A DNA stretch of 59,213 bases from Bacteroidota bacterium (GCA_026391455.1 JAPLEH010000015.1:1-59213), one strand, 5' to 3'. Counted from the stretch's first letter, positions 1 to 9,912 are shown. Notes: generated by a model from the letters alone, not told the origin. Numbers and translations are program-made.

Positions 1-1010
<1,010 letters not shown>

Positions 1011-1193
1011 GTAAATGATGTTTGATACTGACATTTAAAATTCTCAAGAGAAAATTAACTTGTCAAATCTAATTGTATTAGCTTGACTTACCTTTTGTTG
1101 TTATTCTGATAAAAATCAAAATAAGTGCTATTGCTTCCCAACTTTCAAAGATCTTTTGGCTTTTATTCGCCACCCGTTTTTTAAACGGGAGTG
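1011..1193 (-). other. rRNA leader region between promoter P1 and 16S
   Basis: This A/T-rich stretch would be transcribed as the 5' leader of the rRNA precursor. On the minus strand it contains GATCTTTGAA at about 1149-1158, which resembles a boxA antitermination element, and the small palindrome TTCTCTTGAGAA near 1044-1055. Both are weak matches read by eye. No coding potential was seen. Confidence 0.4.
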
Positions 1194-1224
1194 CAAAGGT
1201 AAGAGCCTATTTATTTCTACCAAA
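1194..1224 (-). promoter_or_regulatory. rRNA promoter P1 (closest to 16S)
   Basis: On the minus strand TTTG is followed after 19 bases by TACCTTTG, an exact match to the Bacteroidota -33/-7 promoter (TTG, about 20 bases, TAnnTTTG). Directly downstream is an inverted repeat CCCGTTT / AAACGGG that would form a hairpin at the very 5' end of the transcript. It is the most diverged unit of the five-promoter array. Confidence 0.8.
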
Positions 1225-1317
1225 TTTTTCTTCATTTATTTTTAAATAAAATCAGAAACTTCTGGATGAAAATCAATTCGTTTTGTGAAGAACTTCACCG
1301 CTTTTCGTGCGGGACGG

Positions 1318-1348
1318 CAAAGGTAAGGGTTTGTATTTTACCAGCCAA
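1318..1348 (-). promoter_or_regulatory. rRNA promoter P2
   Basis: Minus strand: TTGGCTGG, then TACCTTTGCCGTCCC; TTG to TAnnTTTG spacing is 20 bases. The initial transcript contains CCGC / GCGG, a short hairpin. It lies 124 bases upstream of P1. Confidence 0.8.
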
Positions 1349-1430
1349 TTTTATGTGTCAGTTTTCTTCACATTTTCTCACTTTTCTTTTCACTTCTTCA
1401 GAGAACTAATCCGTTCTTACGAGCGGGCGG

Positions 1431-1461
1431 CAAAAGTAAGGATTTGATTTTTATCAGCCAA
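1431..1461 (-). promoter_or_regulatory. rRNA promoter P3
   Basis: Minus strand: TTGGCTGA, 20-base spacer counted from TTG, then TACTTTTGCCGCCCG. It is 113 bases upstream of P2 and nearly identical to P4 in both promoter and downstream sequence, so it belongs to a tandem duplication. Confidence 0.82.
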
Positions 1462-1546
1462 TTTTATTCGGCTTTTTTCTTGCCTTTTGCCACACATTTT
1501 TTCTTCACAACTTTCAGAGAACTAATCCGTTCTGTTGAACGGGCGG

Positions 1547-1577
1547 CAAAAGTATGGCTTTGATATTTATCAGCCAA
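1547..1577 (-). promoter_or_regulatory. rRNA promoter P4
   Basis: Minus strand: TTGGCTGA, 20-base spacer from TTG, then TACTTTTGCCGCCCG. The start of the transcript forms the inverted repeat CCGTTC-AACA-GAACGG. It lies 116 bases upstream of P3. Confidence 0.82.
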
Positions 1578-1661
1578 TTTTATTCCGCTTTTTCTTCCCT
1601 TTTACCTCACATTTTTTCTTCACAACCTTCAGAGAACTAATCCGTTTTGTTGAACGGGCGG

Positions 1662-1692
1662 CAAAGATAAGGAGGTAATATTTCCACCCAAA
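1662..1692 (-). promoter_or_regulatory. rRNA promoter P5 (farthest upstream)
   Basis: Minus strand: TTTGGGTG, 19-base spacer from TTTG, then TATCTTTGCCGCCCG. It is 115 bases upstream of P4. Upstream of it the repeat similarity ends, so this is the outer edge of the array. Confidence 0.8.
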
Positions 1693-1840
1693 TATTTCTT
1701 CCTCCTAAATTGTTAAGAACCACTGAAATGCTTTGCTGGCAAGGATTATAGCAGGAAAAATTATTTTGACCTTATGCTACGGAATTCAATCCCAATAACC
1801 TCGTATGAGCGAGAATTCGAATTAGTATATTGAAAACCAA

Positions 1841-2632
1841 TTATTTATGATTAAATGTGCCAAAATACCCCTCCGGGTACTCCACCCGATCCAAAAACAA
1901 GCCATGCGGCGGTACCGCAAAACTCGCCTTCGTACAATCTTTCGCCTCAATCACCCCACGAAAGCCATCCAGATCCAACTTTCCCCGGCCTACCTGCAGC
2001 ATTGTAGCTGTCAACGCCCTCACCATACCCCTCAAAAACCGGTTCGCCTTTACATGATATACCAGGCATTCCCCCTCCACCTCCCACTCACTCTGGCTGA
2101 TCGCACACAGAAAGGTCTTTACCTGGGTATTCCGCTTGGAGAATGAAGTAAAGTCCTGGTATTCCATTAATACCTTAGCGGCTTCCTTCATTTTATCACT
2201 ATCCACCCTGTATGGGAAATAATAAGCCCGATCGCGCAAAAAAGGATCCTTCCTTTGAATCACATAATACCGGTATTCCCGGCTACGTGCATCAAAACGA
2301 CAATGTGCCTCCACTCCCACCGGCTGAACAGATTTGATCACAATATCCGCGGGAAGTATCGCATTCAGCTTATACATAATATGCTGCTCATCCTGTATTC
2401 CCCTCCATTGATGAAGCGGAACTGCTGTATCAAAATGAAAATAGTTCTGCCGGGCATGTACCCCTGCATCCGTCCGTGAAGATCCTGTCAGCTCAATGGG
2501 TGTATCCATCCTGCCGGACAATATATGTATGGCTTTTTCCACTTCGGCCTGTATAGTATGGGCATTTTGCTGGGCTTGAAATCCGCTGTAAGCAGTACCC
2601 TTATAGGCCAGTTCTATGAAATATCGGGGCAT
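1841..2632 (-). CDS. truA: tRNA pseudouridine synthase A
   Basis: A 263-residue protein that converts uridine to pseudouridine at positions 38-40 of the tRNA anticodon arm. The catalytic loop GSSRTDAGVHA lies at residues 50-60 with the nucleophilic Asp at about 55. The N-terminal strand PRYFIELAYKGTAYSGFQ and the later RFLRGMVRALTATMLQVG are typical TruA segments. Length is normal for the family. ATG start is at 2632, 5 bases after the stop of the upstream DUF4476 gene, so the two are probably cotranscribed. The stop is 149 bases from promoter P5 of the rRNA operon; both are read leftwards, so read-through into rRNA is possible unless a terminator not recognised here stops it. Confidence 0.95.
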   Translation of the reverse strand: MPRYFIELAYKGTAYSGFQAQQNAHTIQAEVEKAIHILSGRMDTPIELTGSSRTDAGVHARQNYFHFDTAVPLHQWRGIQDEQHIMYKLNAILPADIVIKSVQPVGVEAHCRFDARSREYRYYVIQRKDPFLRDRAYYFPYRVDSDKMKEAAKVLMEYQDFTSFSKRNTQVKTFLCAISQSEWEVEGECLVYHVKANRFLRGMVRALTATMLQVGRGKLDLDGFRGVIEAKDCTKASFAVPPHGLFLDRVEYPEGYFGTFNHK

Positions 2633-2637
2633 ATTTT

Positions 2638-4062
2638 TCAGTTGCGAAGCATGGCCTTGAAACGATTGACATAATACTCCTCCTTCAGCTCTGCCTGCAA
2701 TTGGTTGTAGTTTTCCGGATCGGTTATGTGTGTGTACGCCAAATCAAAAAACTGGTACTTCCCCTGATCGGTAAGAAATAAGGTACCCAGGTTTTTCACC
2801 TGTAGCGTGGTGAAGCATTTCAGTTTAAAATATTTCCTGGCCTCCCCTGTCATGTCCTCATCATTCTCCGCGGCTGCCATGGCCTTACGTAACTTAAAAA
2901 AATCATTTTCTGCCGCCACCTCCTGGCAATTGTTTTTAGCTGCACGACTGAGTGTAACGGTATCGGCGGTAACTGATGTTGGAATTGTTGTACTTAGCGG
3001 TGCTGATTTGGTTTCCAAGGTTACACTTTGGGTTGGCTTTTGGATAGCTGAATTGGTATCCGTGGTAGCGGCTTCAACCGGAATGTCGAGCATTTTTTTT
3101 TCCTCGCGTGGTTCTTCTTTTACCGAAGGAAGTAAAGAACGGGGATTGGGGATCATCAGACGAACAGTATCCACCATTCCATTCTCATATTTATCGAGAA
3201 ATACCAATCCAAATCCTTCTGTGGTTGAGCTTTCTGACCGCCTGATCACCGTCGACATTTTATAATCCTCCGGCTGCACAGGCTTTATCTCTTCCACTTT
3301 TGCTTCAACAGGTGCTGCTGTTTCTTTTATTTCTGCTTTCGGCTCTTCTTTTACCGGCTCCGTTACTAATGGTGGTTGTATTTGCGAGGCAACGGGTGGA
3401 GTCGGTTGCGGTTCTGAATTTACTGGTGCAGCAGCCGGCTCCGTATTCTTTGCGGTAGGCACTTCATTTTTGGTTTCCTTTTTTTCTTCTTTGACCACTA
3501 CCGGTTCTGTCTTCACCGGTACTTCAGGGGTAATCGTTGTTTTTACTTCTGCTTCCGCTTTTGCCGGTACAACAACAGCAGTGGTCACGGTCTTTTCTTC
3601 CGTAACTACAGCTGAGGGTGCAGGTTTTTCTTTCAGTGAAGGATCATCAGCGGCTCTTGATAATATGGTGGTAAACCCGGAAGCTTCCGTGTTAATCACA
3701 TTGGTGCTGGCTGATTTTCCGGCAATTGGCATGATCACTTCCAGTGTTTGCAGGTCGAACAATCCCCAACCCTTCTCCCCAAAATTCTTCACCAGGTACC
3801 CATGATCTTTTCTCCCCACTTGTAAGGTGAATTGCTGCTCGGGCCATTTGTTTTGCGGAAATCCCAATGCCAAATTGTATGTCGTATCCCGGAGCTTAGA
3901 CAGAATCAAATACCCGGATGCAGTTGAAGACTGTACTTTTTCATTGAGTCGTACAAAAAAAGGCTGCTCATTTTCCGTCTGCAGATAAATGAAGTACAAC
4001 TTTTGGGAGAAAGCAGAAAATGCAAACAGGGTAAGAAATAAGGCCAGGATGTATTTTTTCAT
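2638..4062 (-). CDS. Secreted DUF4476 domain protein with long low-complexity linker
   Basis: 474 residues. Residues 1-19 form a signal peptide ending in FSQ. Residues 20-110 form a conserved beta-rich N-terminal part (YFIYLQTENEQPFFVRL). Residues of roughly 145-270 are rich in Pro, Glu, Lys, Thr and Val and look disordered. The C-terminal 95 residues (from NNCQEVA) match DUF4476, with the usual FFKLRKAM and ARKYFKLKCFTTLQVKNLG segments. The protein is expected in the periplasm or at the outer membrane; its function is not known. It is the first gene of a probable two-gene unit with truA. The low-complexity linker may reach across peptidoglycan, which is inference only. Confidence 0.8.
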   Translation of the reverse strand: MKKYILALFLTLFAFSAFSQKLYFIYLQTENEQPFFVRLNEKVQSSTASGYLILSKLRDTTYNLALGFPQNKWPEQQFTLQVGRKDHGYLVKNFGEKGWGLFDLQTLEVIMPIAGKSASTNVINTEASGFTTILSRAADDPSLKEKPAPSAVVTEEKTVTTAVVVPAKAEAEVKTTITPEVPVKTEPVVVKEEKKETKNEVPTAKNTEPAAAPVNSEPQPTPPVASQIQPPLVTEPVKEEPKAEIKETAAPVEAKVEEIKPVQPEDYKMSTVIRRSESSTTEGFGLVFLDKYENGMVDTVRLMIPNPRSLLPSVKEEPREEKKMLDIPVEAATTDTNSAIQKPTQSVTLETKSAPLSTTIPTSVTADTVTLSRAAKNNCQEVAAENDFFKLRKAMAAAENDEDMTGEARKYFKLKCFTTLQVKNLGTLFLTDQGKYQFFDLAYTHITDPENYNQLQAELKEEYYVNRFKAMLRN

Positions 4063-4084
4063 TTTTCGGAATTGGGTGGTTTTA

Positions 4085-4112
4085 CAAATTTAAATGAAAT
4101 ACACGGACACAA
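4085..4112 (-). promoter_or_regulatory. Promoter of the DUF4476-truA unit
   Basis: Minus strand TTG at 4112-4110, 17 bases, then TAAATTTG (4092-4085), an exact TAnnTTTG, 23 bases before the ATG at 4062. Confidence 0.6.
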
Positions 4113-4189
4113 CGCGCCTGCTCCGCAACAAGTTGTTAAATCCTGTAACCATCCAAATAAATTACCTGTCTTAAGCGGTTGAAGACCTC

Positions 4190-4197
4190 TAATTTTG
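4190..4197 (+). promoter_or_regulatory. -7 element upstream of the M1 aminopeptidase gene
   Basis: TAATTTTG is an exact TAnnTTTG match 18 bases before the ATG at 4216. No convincing TTG at the -33 spacing was seen. The leader would be about 10-13 bases. Confidence 0.5.
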
Positions 4198-4215
4198 CAA
4201 CACTAAAAAATCAAT

Positions 4216-6738
4216 ATGATTACCCGAATTATCACACTACTTCTATTTTCTGCCGTCACCGGTACGGTTATGGCACAACCCGGTACAGATACAGACACTT
4301 CCTGGAAAAAAGAATACCGGGAAACAGCCACCCGTATCAATAACCTCGTTCACACCAAACTGGAGGTAAAGCCCGATTTCAGCAAATCCTACCTCTATGG
4401 GAAGGCCTGGATCACTTTGCGACCGCATTTTTACCCCACCGATTCACTGAGTCTGGATGCGAAGGGTATGGACATTAATAAGGTGCTATTGGTAAAAGGC
4501 AATACCCAAACGCCTCTCCAGTTTCAATACGATGACTGGACCATTCGTATCAAGTTGGACAAGACCTATAAATCCAATGAAACCTATACGGTATACATTG
4601 ATTATACCGCCAAACCGGATGAGTTTGAAGCTAAATATGCTGACAAAGCAATGCTAGGAATCAAAGGCATGTATTTTATTAACCCCCGTGGGGAAGAAAA
4701 AGATAAACCCACACAAATTTGGACACAGGGAGAGACAGAATCCAGTTCAGCCTGGTTCCCCACCATCGACAAAACCAACCAGCGCTGTACGCAGGAGCTT
4801 ACCGCCACCGTTGATAATAAATATATCACGCTCAGTAACGGAAAACTGATGAGTCAGAAAAAAAATGCGGATGGCACCCGTACCGATTACTGGAAAATGG
4901 ACCTGCCCCATGCACCTTATCTCTTCTTCCTGGGTGTGGGTAATTATGCTGTAATCAAAGACAAATACAAGGACAAGGAAGTGAATTATTATGTGGAGCC
5001 TGAATATGCATCCGTTGCCAAAAAGATATTCGGGAATACGCCCGAGATGATGGCTTTCTTTTCACGGATCACCGGTGTGGAATTTCCCTGGGTGAAATAT
5101 TCCCAAATAACGGGACGTGATTTCGTAGCTGGTGCAATGGAAAACACCACGGCCACCCTTCATCAGGAAAGTGCCCAGCAGGATGCTCGCGAACTGATAG
5201 ATGGCAATAACTGGGAAAGCACCATTGCCCATGAATTATTTCACCAATGGTTTGGTGATTATGTAACAACCGAAAGCTGGAGCAACATCACCGTAAATGA
5301 ATCGTTTGCCAACTACAGCGAAACCTTGTGGGATGAATACAAAAGAGGCAAAGATGCCGGTGATGCACAAAATTTCCAGGACATGCAAAACTACCTGGGC
5401 AGTGGCAGCGAAAAGAAAAACCTGGTTCGCTTCTATTATAAAGACCGGGAAGATGTGTTTGATGCAGTAAGTTATCAGAAGGGCGGTCGTATTCTGCATA
5501 TGCTTCGTCATTTAGTGGGCGATAGTGCATTCTTTAAATCCATCAACAATTATCTCACGACCAATAAGTTCAAATCTGCTGAAGCGCATCAGTTGCGGTT
5601 AGCATTTGAAGAAGTAACCGGCCGTGATCTGAACTGGTATTTCAATCAATGGTATTTTGATAACGGGCATCCTTCGGTGGATATTGATTATGTATATGAC
5701 GATGCTGCCGGCAAAGTGACTGTGATCGTAAAACAAACACAGAAGAGTGGCAAATACTTTAAGTTGCCCCTGGATGTGGACATTTATAACGGCGCACAAA
5801 AAAACCGTTATACTATTTGGTCTAAAAATGCGGTGGATTCCTTCACTTTCAATTATACCAAACGCCCCGATCTGGTTAATGTGGATGCGGATAAAATAAC
5901 GTTGTGGACTAAAAAAGATAATAAAACGCTGGACAATTATATTCATCAGTATAAGTATGCCGGTAATTATCTCGACAGAAGGGAGGCCATCGATTTTGCT
6001 GCTAAAAAGCAGGATGATCCGAAAGCAGTGGAATTGCTAAAAACAGCTTTGAATGATAAATATCCTGGTTTACGGAATCATACGATCAGCCTGCTGAATC
6101 TTGGTAAAGCCAATGTCCGTACGGCAATGGAAGCCACTTTATTGAATTTGGCTAAAAATGATCCCAGGTCTACGGTAAAAGCCAATGCGATCGATAAGCT
6201 GGGCGATTATGAAAAATCTGAATATGCTGGGCTGTTCCTTTATGCGGTAAATGATTCTTCATACTCTGTAGCGGGTAATGCCCTGGCAGCTTTGAGTAAA
6301 GTGGATCCTGCTTCTGCTGCTGCGATCGTGAAGAAATTAGCCGACCAGCCCATGAAAGGTGTATTGCAGGAAGTAGTGATGAACGAAGTATTGAAATCCG
6401 GCGATGAGACAATGGCAGAAAAAGTAATTGGGGGTTTTGCAAAAATGCCATTGAGCCAGGCCAAATTTGAAGCCCTGGGTGGATTGAGCACCTATCTTGC
6501 CGCCATCAAAAACATTGATAAGATCAAATGGGGAGTGGATGAGATTGTGAAACTGAGAGATGGTATTCCTGAAAATTTCCGCAATCAAACCGATCCTTAT
6601 ATCAATGGAATGATTTTGAAAGGGCTGCTGGGAAAGAAAGATAAAGAGGCGAAAGCCGATGCCTCCAATACATCATTACAGGAACTGGTAAACTATATCA
6701 AATCGAAATTACCAGAGAATGAGAAGAAAGGGTTTTAA
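4216..6738 (+). CDS. M1 family zinc aminopeptidase
   Basis: 840 residues with a signal peptide (1-20, ending VMAQ). The substrate-binding GAMEN motif is at about 306-310 and the zinc site HELFHQW at about 339-345, with the third zinc ligand Glu in NESFANY some 19 residues later. These are the defining features of gluzincin aminopeptidases that remove N-terminal residues from peptides. The C-terminal 250 residues are helical and resemble HEAT-like repeats. The signal peptide indicates periplasmic or surface action, probably in nutritional peptide use. A strong terminator follows at 6785-6813 and a promoter element precedes it, so it appears to be a single-gene unit. Confidence 0.93.
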   Translation: MITRIITLLLFSAVTGTVMAQPGTDTDTSWKKEYRETATRINNLVHTKLEVKPDFSKSYLYGKAWITLRPHFYPTDSLSLDAKGMDINKVLLVKGNTQTPLQFQYDDWTIRIKLDKTYKSNETYTVYIDYTAKPDEFEAKYADKAMLGIKGMYFINPRGEEKDKPTQIWTQGETESSSAWFPTIDKTNQRCTQELTATVDNKYITLSNGKLMSQKKNADGTRTDYWKMDLPHAPYLFFLGVGNYAVIKDKYKDKEVNYYVEPEYASVAKKIFGNTPEMMAFFSRITGVEFPWVKYSQITGRDFVAGAMENTTATLHQESAQQDARELIDGNNWESTIAHELFHQWFGDYVTTESWSNITVNESFANYSETLWDEYKRGKDAGDAQNFQDMQNYLGSGSEKKNLVRFYYKDREDVFDAVSYQKGGRILHMLRHLVGDSAFFKSINNYLTTNKFKSAEAHQLRLAFEEVTGRDLNWYFNQWYFDNGHPSVDIDYVYDDAAGKVTVIVKQTQKSGKYFKLPLDVDIYNGAQKNRYTIWSKNAVDSFTFNYTKRPDLVNVDADKITLWTKKDNKTLDNYIHQYKYAGNYLDRREAIDFAAKKQDDPKAVELLKTALNDKYPGLRNHTISLLNLGKANVRTAMEATLLNLAKNDPRSTVKANAIDKLGDYEKSEYAGLFLYAVNDSSYSVAGNALAALSKVDPASAAAIVKKLADQPMKGVLQEVVMNEVLKSGDETMAEKVIGGFAKMPLSQAKFEALGGLSTYLAAIKNIDKIKWGVDEIVKLRDGIPENFRNQTDPYINGMILKGLLGKKDKEAKADASNTSLQELVNYIKSKLPENEKKGF

Positions 6739-6744
6739 GGAGAA

Positions 6745-6772
6745 GAATTATGAATTGAGAATTATGAATTGA
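6745..6772. repeat. Short word repeat GAATTATGAATT
   Basis: Two near copies of GAATTATGAATTG lie between the stop codon and the terminator. The same word recurs at 23989-24020. Confidence 0.6.
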
Positions 6773-6784
6773 TTTTAAAGAATG

Positions 6785-6813
6785 AGACCTCCTTTTGGGA
6801 GGTCTTTTCTTTT
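6785..6813 (+). terminator. Rho-independent terminator after the aminopeptidase
   Basis: AGACCTCC pairs with GGAGGTCT around a 5-base loop, followed by TTTTCTTTT. The T tract is only on the plus-strand side. Confidence 0.85.
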
Positions 6814-6847
6814 AATCATTATTGTTTATGAAACAGGATTCTTCGAT

Positions 6848-8431
6848 TTATTGTTTAATAAACTGCTGATGGTAGTGTTGTCCTTCTTTTGTAAGCAACC
6901 GCAAAATGTATTTACCGGAAGGCAGATCGGAAATATCCAATTGGTATGCCCCGGGAGAAACGTTAGTTGTATACAAAATTCGGCCTGACATATCGTACAT
7001 CTCCATCCTGGCATTTACTGCATTAGCTGTTACCTGGTAACGGAGCAGATTCTTCACCAGCGTATGCTCCACTTGTAATGCACCAGTTCCATTCACTTTT
7101 ACATATAAAATCTTTGAATACGCAAATTTTCCATCGAGGTCCTTTACTTTCAGCCTGTAATGATTGATGTACAATGGAGAAATATCCGTGTAATTGTATT
7201 TGCGGACGGCTGTACCTGTTCCGGCAGCCGGGATAGTTCCAATTGGGGTAAAATCCACGCCGTTGCTGCTTCTTTCGACCACATACTCCGTTGTTCCCGA
7301 TTCAGATGATGTTTCCCAAAAGAGATGAATCTGTTTATCCGATTCCGTATGATTGAATGTAGTCAATGTAACCGGCAATACTATGCATGAGTTGAGTGTA
7401 CCGAGAGAGACCGGCATGCTTACGAGGTTATAAGTGGGGTTATAATATCCTCCGCAAAAATTAAGACTGTAATTTACCGTTGTGGATTCTGACTCGCCTG
7501 CGGGATAACTTTTTGTTATTGGTGGCCCTGGTGTAGGATAAGTTGTAACGTCTACAGATGTAGCAGAATAAACAAATTTTGAAATGAGCTGATCCACCCC
7601 GGAGAAATTCCGTCCCCATAGCTCAACTCTTCCCAGGTCTTCGAATGATTCGCCAGAAGGAAATTCATACGCATAAAAATTACCTCCCAAAAAAGATTGC
7701 ATCTGGGCCAGGGCCAGTGTTTTGTATAATGTTCCAACGGCATCATAAAACCTAACCTGGTTGAAATTGATCGAACCCATCAGAATGGTATTATTCTGAT
7801 GTATCTCAATATATTCATGCACATCCGGGCCGTTGTTATTGTAATGCATTTCCACGATAGTGGCAGGCCAGTCTGTTCCATAAGACGGCTGTATAAGTGC
7901 CAGCTCATCGAAGCGAAGCCCGGAGTTCATTACCCATCTCATCAGTTTTTCGTGATGAATATCGGTCAGGAAATTGTAATTCTGTCTGCGCTGTATATCC
8001 CTGGCCACTGCTTCAGCACCACTTTGTTTCATCAGGTAACCAACAGCACAGAATGTATTGTACGCGTCGATGAAATATGGCTGCCGGCCTTCATGATATA
8101 AATTGATCGGAAAAATGCCATTGGAAAGATATTGATGCAACACATCCAGATGTTGCAGCCGTTCGGCGCGAAGCGATGGAGCTAATTGCGGAGTTGCTCT
8201 TTTACGAAGTAATTTTTCCACTTCGGTAAGGTGCTGTTGCACCAGTTGCTGTTCCGTAAGGGGCCGTGCTGTCTTTATTTTTAAAAGCGGATCAGCATCC
8301 TGCTGGTTTACCCATTCTTTATTTACATAAACCAACTGATCATACACTGTTTTGAAATGCATTTGTGCGTTCAGTGCTGTTGATAAAAATGGGGTTATCA
8401 GGAATAACCATAGATACTGCATCCTTTTCAT
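6848..8431 (-). CDS. Secreted protein with T9SS type A sorting domain
   Basis: About 527 residues from the preferred ATG at 8431 (MKRMQYLWLFL, giving a signal peptide ending LNAQ); an in-frame ATG further upstream at 8542 would add 37 residues that do not look like a signal. The central region around residues 100-330 is unassigned. A fibronectin-like segment (LFWETSSESGTTEYVVERSSNGVDF) is followed by the C-terminal about 75-residue sorting domain with MYDMSGRILYT, DLPSGKYILRL and a final QQFIKQ. Such proteins are exported by Sec, then across the outer membrane by the type IX system, with loss of the C-terminal domain. Function of the main body is not recognised. Confidence 0.8.
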   Translation of the reverse strand: MKRMQYLWLFLITPFLSTALNAQMHFKTVYDQLVYVNKEWVNQQDADPLLKIKTARPLTEQQLVQQHLTEVEKLLRKRATPQLAPSLRAERLQHLDVLHQYLSNGIFPINLYHEGRQPYFIDAYNTFCAVGYLMKQSGAEAVARDIQRRQNYNFLTDIHHEKLMRWVMNSGLRFDELALIQPSYGTDWPATIVEMHYNNNGPDVHEYIEIHQNNTILMGSINFNQVRFYDAVGTLYKTLALAQMQSFLGGNFYAYEFPSGESFEDLGRVELWGRNFSGVDQLISKFVYSATSVDVTTYPTPGPPITKSYPAGESESTTVNYSLNFCGGYYNPTYNLVSMPVSLGTLNSCIVLPVTLTTFNHTESDKQIHLFWETSSESGTTEYVVERSSNGVDFTPIGTIPAAGTGTAVRKYNYTDISPLYINHYRLKVKDLDGKFAYSKILYVKVNGTGALQVEHTLVKNLLRYQVTANAVNARMEMYDMSGRILYTTNVSPGAYQLDISDLPSGKYILRLLTKEGQHYHQQFIKQ

Positions 8432-8652
8432 AAGCAAAGAGTTTGTTTTACAAGGCTTTTTTATAGCAGGTGTTCTGTTATCAGACGATCTTAAGTTACA
8501 AAAGAAAGTATAATAAAAGAAATGATGGTTGATTATTGTCAAGATATCCGTTTCCTCATTTCCAATAATAACATTTTCAGAATTGATCTTCGGGTATTGC
8601 CTTCTTCCGCGCCTCAGCTTTATCTGCGCACACAGCTTCCGAAAACAGTCAC

Positions 8653-8680
8653 AAAAAAACCGGGGTCGCAGGCCCCGGTT
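8653..8680 (-). terminator. Terminator of the LemA/TPM operon
   Basis: AACCGGGG pairs with CCCCGGTT around a 7-base loop, followed on the minus strand by seven T. It lies 22 bases after the stop of the last operon gene. Confidence 0.88.
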
Positions 8681-8701
8681 CGTAATGAATTTATTCTTGA
8701 T

Positions 8702-9448
8702 TTACCAATCGCCGCTGGCTCCGCCGCCACCGAAACTACCGCCTCCAAAGCCACCGAATCCTCCTCCTCCGCTGCTGCCACCACCGCCAGACCAGCCACT
8801 ACCGCCGCCACCGCCAGTCCAGCCCGTCCAGCCACCACGGGATACATAAGTGCCGTTTCCTGCGCTGGAACCAAATATTACGATCAGGATAATAATGATG
8901 ATGATGATCGTTCCGATGGGCAGACCTTTCTTTTTCTTACCATAGCCAGCCGGAGCCGTATATCTTCCTTCGGCAGCCTTGATGATATCATCCACCGATT
9001 CATCGATTCCACGATAGTAATTGCCTGCTTTGAAATTGGGTTTGATACGGCTGTCGATAATGGTCTTTGCAGTAAGATCGGGTACGGCGCCTTCCAGGCC
9101 ATAGCCCACCTGTATGGTGATCTTTCGGTCTTTGATGGCGGCCAAGATCACCACCCCGTTGTTGAAATCTTTGTTACCTACACCCCAATTGCGGCCAATA
9201 TCCATGGCGGCATCTTCCACCGACTTACCTTCCAGTTCATTGACCAATACCACTGTAATCTGGTTGGAAGTGCGCTTGTCGTACTGCACCAATTTAGCTT
9301 CGAGGGCTTCTGCCTGTTGAGCAGTAAGTGCGCTGGCATAGTCGTTCACCAGCCGGGGTGGGTTGGGTTTATTTTTTATGATCTTTTCCAACTGTGCGGA
9401 TGCAAGGGTGGAAAAGAAGAGGGTCAGTATCAGTAGTAGTTGCTTCAT
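8702..9448 (-). CDS. TPM domain (YgcG-like) membrane protein
   Basis: 248 residues: signal peptide (1-18), TPM domain (about 30-150; LVNDYASALTAQQAEALEAKLV, NQITVVLVNEL, GYGLEGAVPD), a transmembrane helix rich in Ile at about 178-193, and a C-terminal tail of Gly/Ser/Trp repeats (GGGGSGWSGGG). This is the standard layout of YgcG-type proteins. TPM domains have been linked to acid phosphatase activity and to photosystem repair in plants; the bacterial role is unsettled. It is the last gene of a four-gene unit with two LemA proteins and another TPM protein, 2 bases after its neighbour, implying a joint role in the cell envelope. Confidence 0.88.
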   Translation of the reverse strand: MKQLLLILTLFFSTLASAQLEKIIKNKPNPPRLVNDYASALTAQQAEALEAKLVQYDKRTSNQITVVLVNELEGKSVEDAAMDIGRNWGVGNKDFNNGVVILAAIKDRKITIQVGYGLEGAVPDLTAKTIIDSRIKPNFKAGNYYRGIDESVDDIIKAAEGRYTAPAGYGKKKKGLPIGTIIIIIIILIVIFGSSAGNGTYVSRGGWTGWTGGGGGSGWSGGGGSSGGGGFGGFGGGSFGGGGASGDW

Positions 9449-9450
9449 GC

Positions 9451-9912
9451 TTATCTGCCGAATACAATTTCGTCGGGCAATTCGTTTTTATCCGTTTCCT
9501 TGTCGTAAGGGAAATAAGTTTGAAGGGCATTGCCGATCTGTATCACACATTCCGCAATCCCTTTTCCATAATGTTCACTGCTGAAATCCTTAAGCATATC
9601 GGCCACGATCCGGTTCCAGTATTCAGTGCCTACTTTCTCATGTATGCCTTTATCGCCAAATACAGCAAGCTGGCGATCTTTCAAGGCAATATATACAAGA
9701 GTGGCATTTCGCTGTTCGGTCTGTTCCATTTTGAGCGAGAAGAATATTTCGGCAGCCCTGTCCATGGCATCCATCCAGGCACAGCGGCTTTCAATGAATA
9801 CCCTTACCTCTCCACTGGTACTTTTCTCTGCCTGGCGAATGGCTTTCACCACCATCCGGGTATCCTCTTCGTTGAGGAGTGATTTCCTTTTTATCCAGTT
9901 AAATAATTTCAC
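9451..9912 (-). CDS. TPM domain protein without membrane anchor
   Basis: 153 residues, GTG start at 9912. The TPM fold spans most of the protein: EKSTSGEVRVFIESRC, ATLVYIALKDRQLAVFGDKGIHEKVG and a C-terminal helix. There is no signal peptide or membrane segment, unlike the neighbouring TPM gene, so it is probably cytoplasmic or membrane-associated through partners. The stop is 2 bases before the next gene's start. In many Bacteroidota LemA is followed by one soluble and one membrane TPM protein in this order. Confidence 0.85.
   Translation of the reverse strand: MKLFNWIKRKSLLNEEDTRMVVKAIRQAEKSTSGEVRVFIESRCAWMDAMDRAAEIFFSLKMEQTEQRNATLVYIALKDRQLAVFGDKGIHEKVGTEYWNRIVADMLKDFSSEHYGKGIAECVIQIGNALQTYFPYDKETDKNELPDEIVFGR

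Larger units (their letters stand above)
1290..1692 (-). repeat. Tandem repeat array carrying the rRNA promoters
   Basis: Units of about 115 bases are repeated head to tail. Each holds, in transcription order, a promoter, the discriminator CCGCCCG, a short hairpin, GGATTAGTTCTCTGAAAG and a T/A-rich filler. P3, P4 and P5 units are closest to each other; P2 and P1 are progressively diverged. The unit contains no coding frame. The array most likely arose by duplication of one promoter segment; this is inference. Confidence 0.85.

Noticed and set aside
1290-1692. CRISPR-like array (regular repeats with spacers)
   Set aside because: Repeats are about 115 bases apart and the 'spacers' are themselves similar; each unit is a promoter. 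No cas gene is present.
8522-9436. Long plus-strand frame opposite the TPM gene
   Set aside because: It is antisense to a clear TPM/YgcG gene and translates to Ala/Ser/Thr/Pro repeats that arise from the Gly-rich tail codons.
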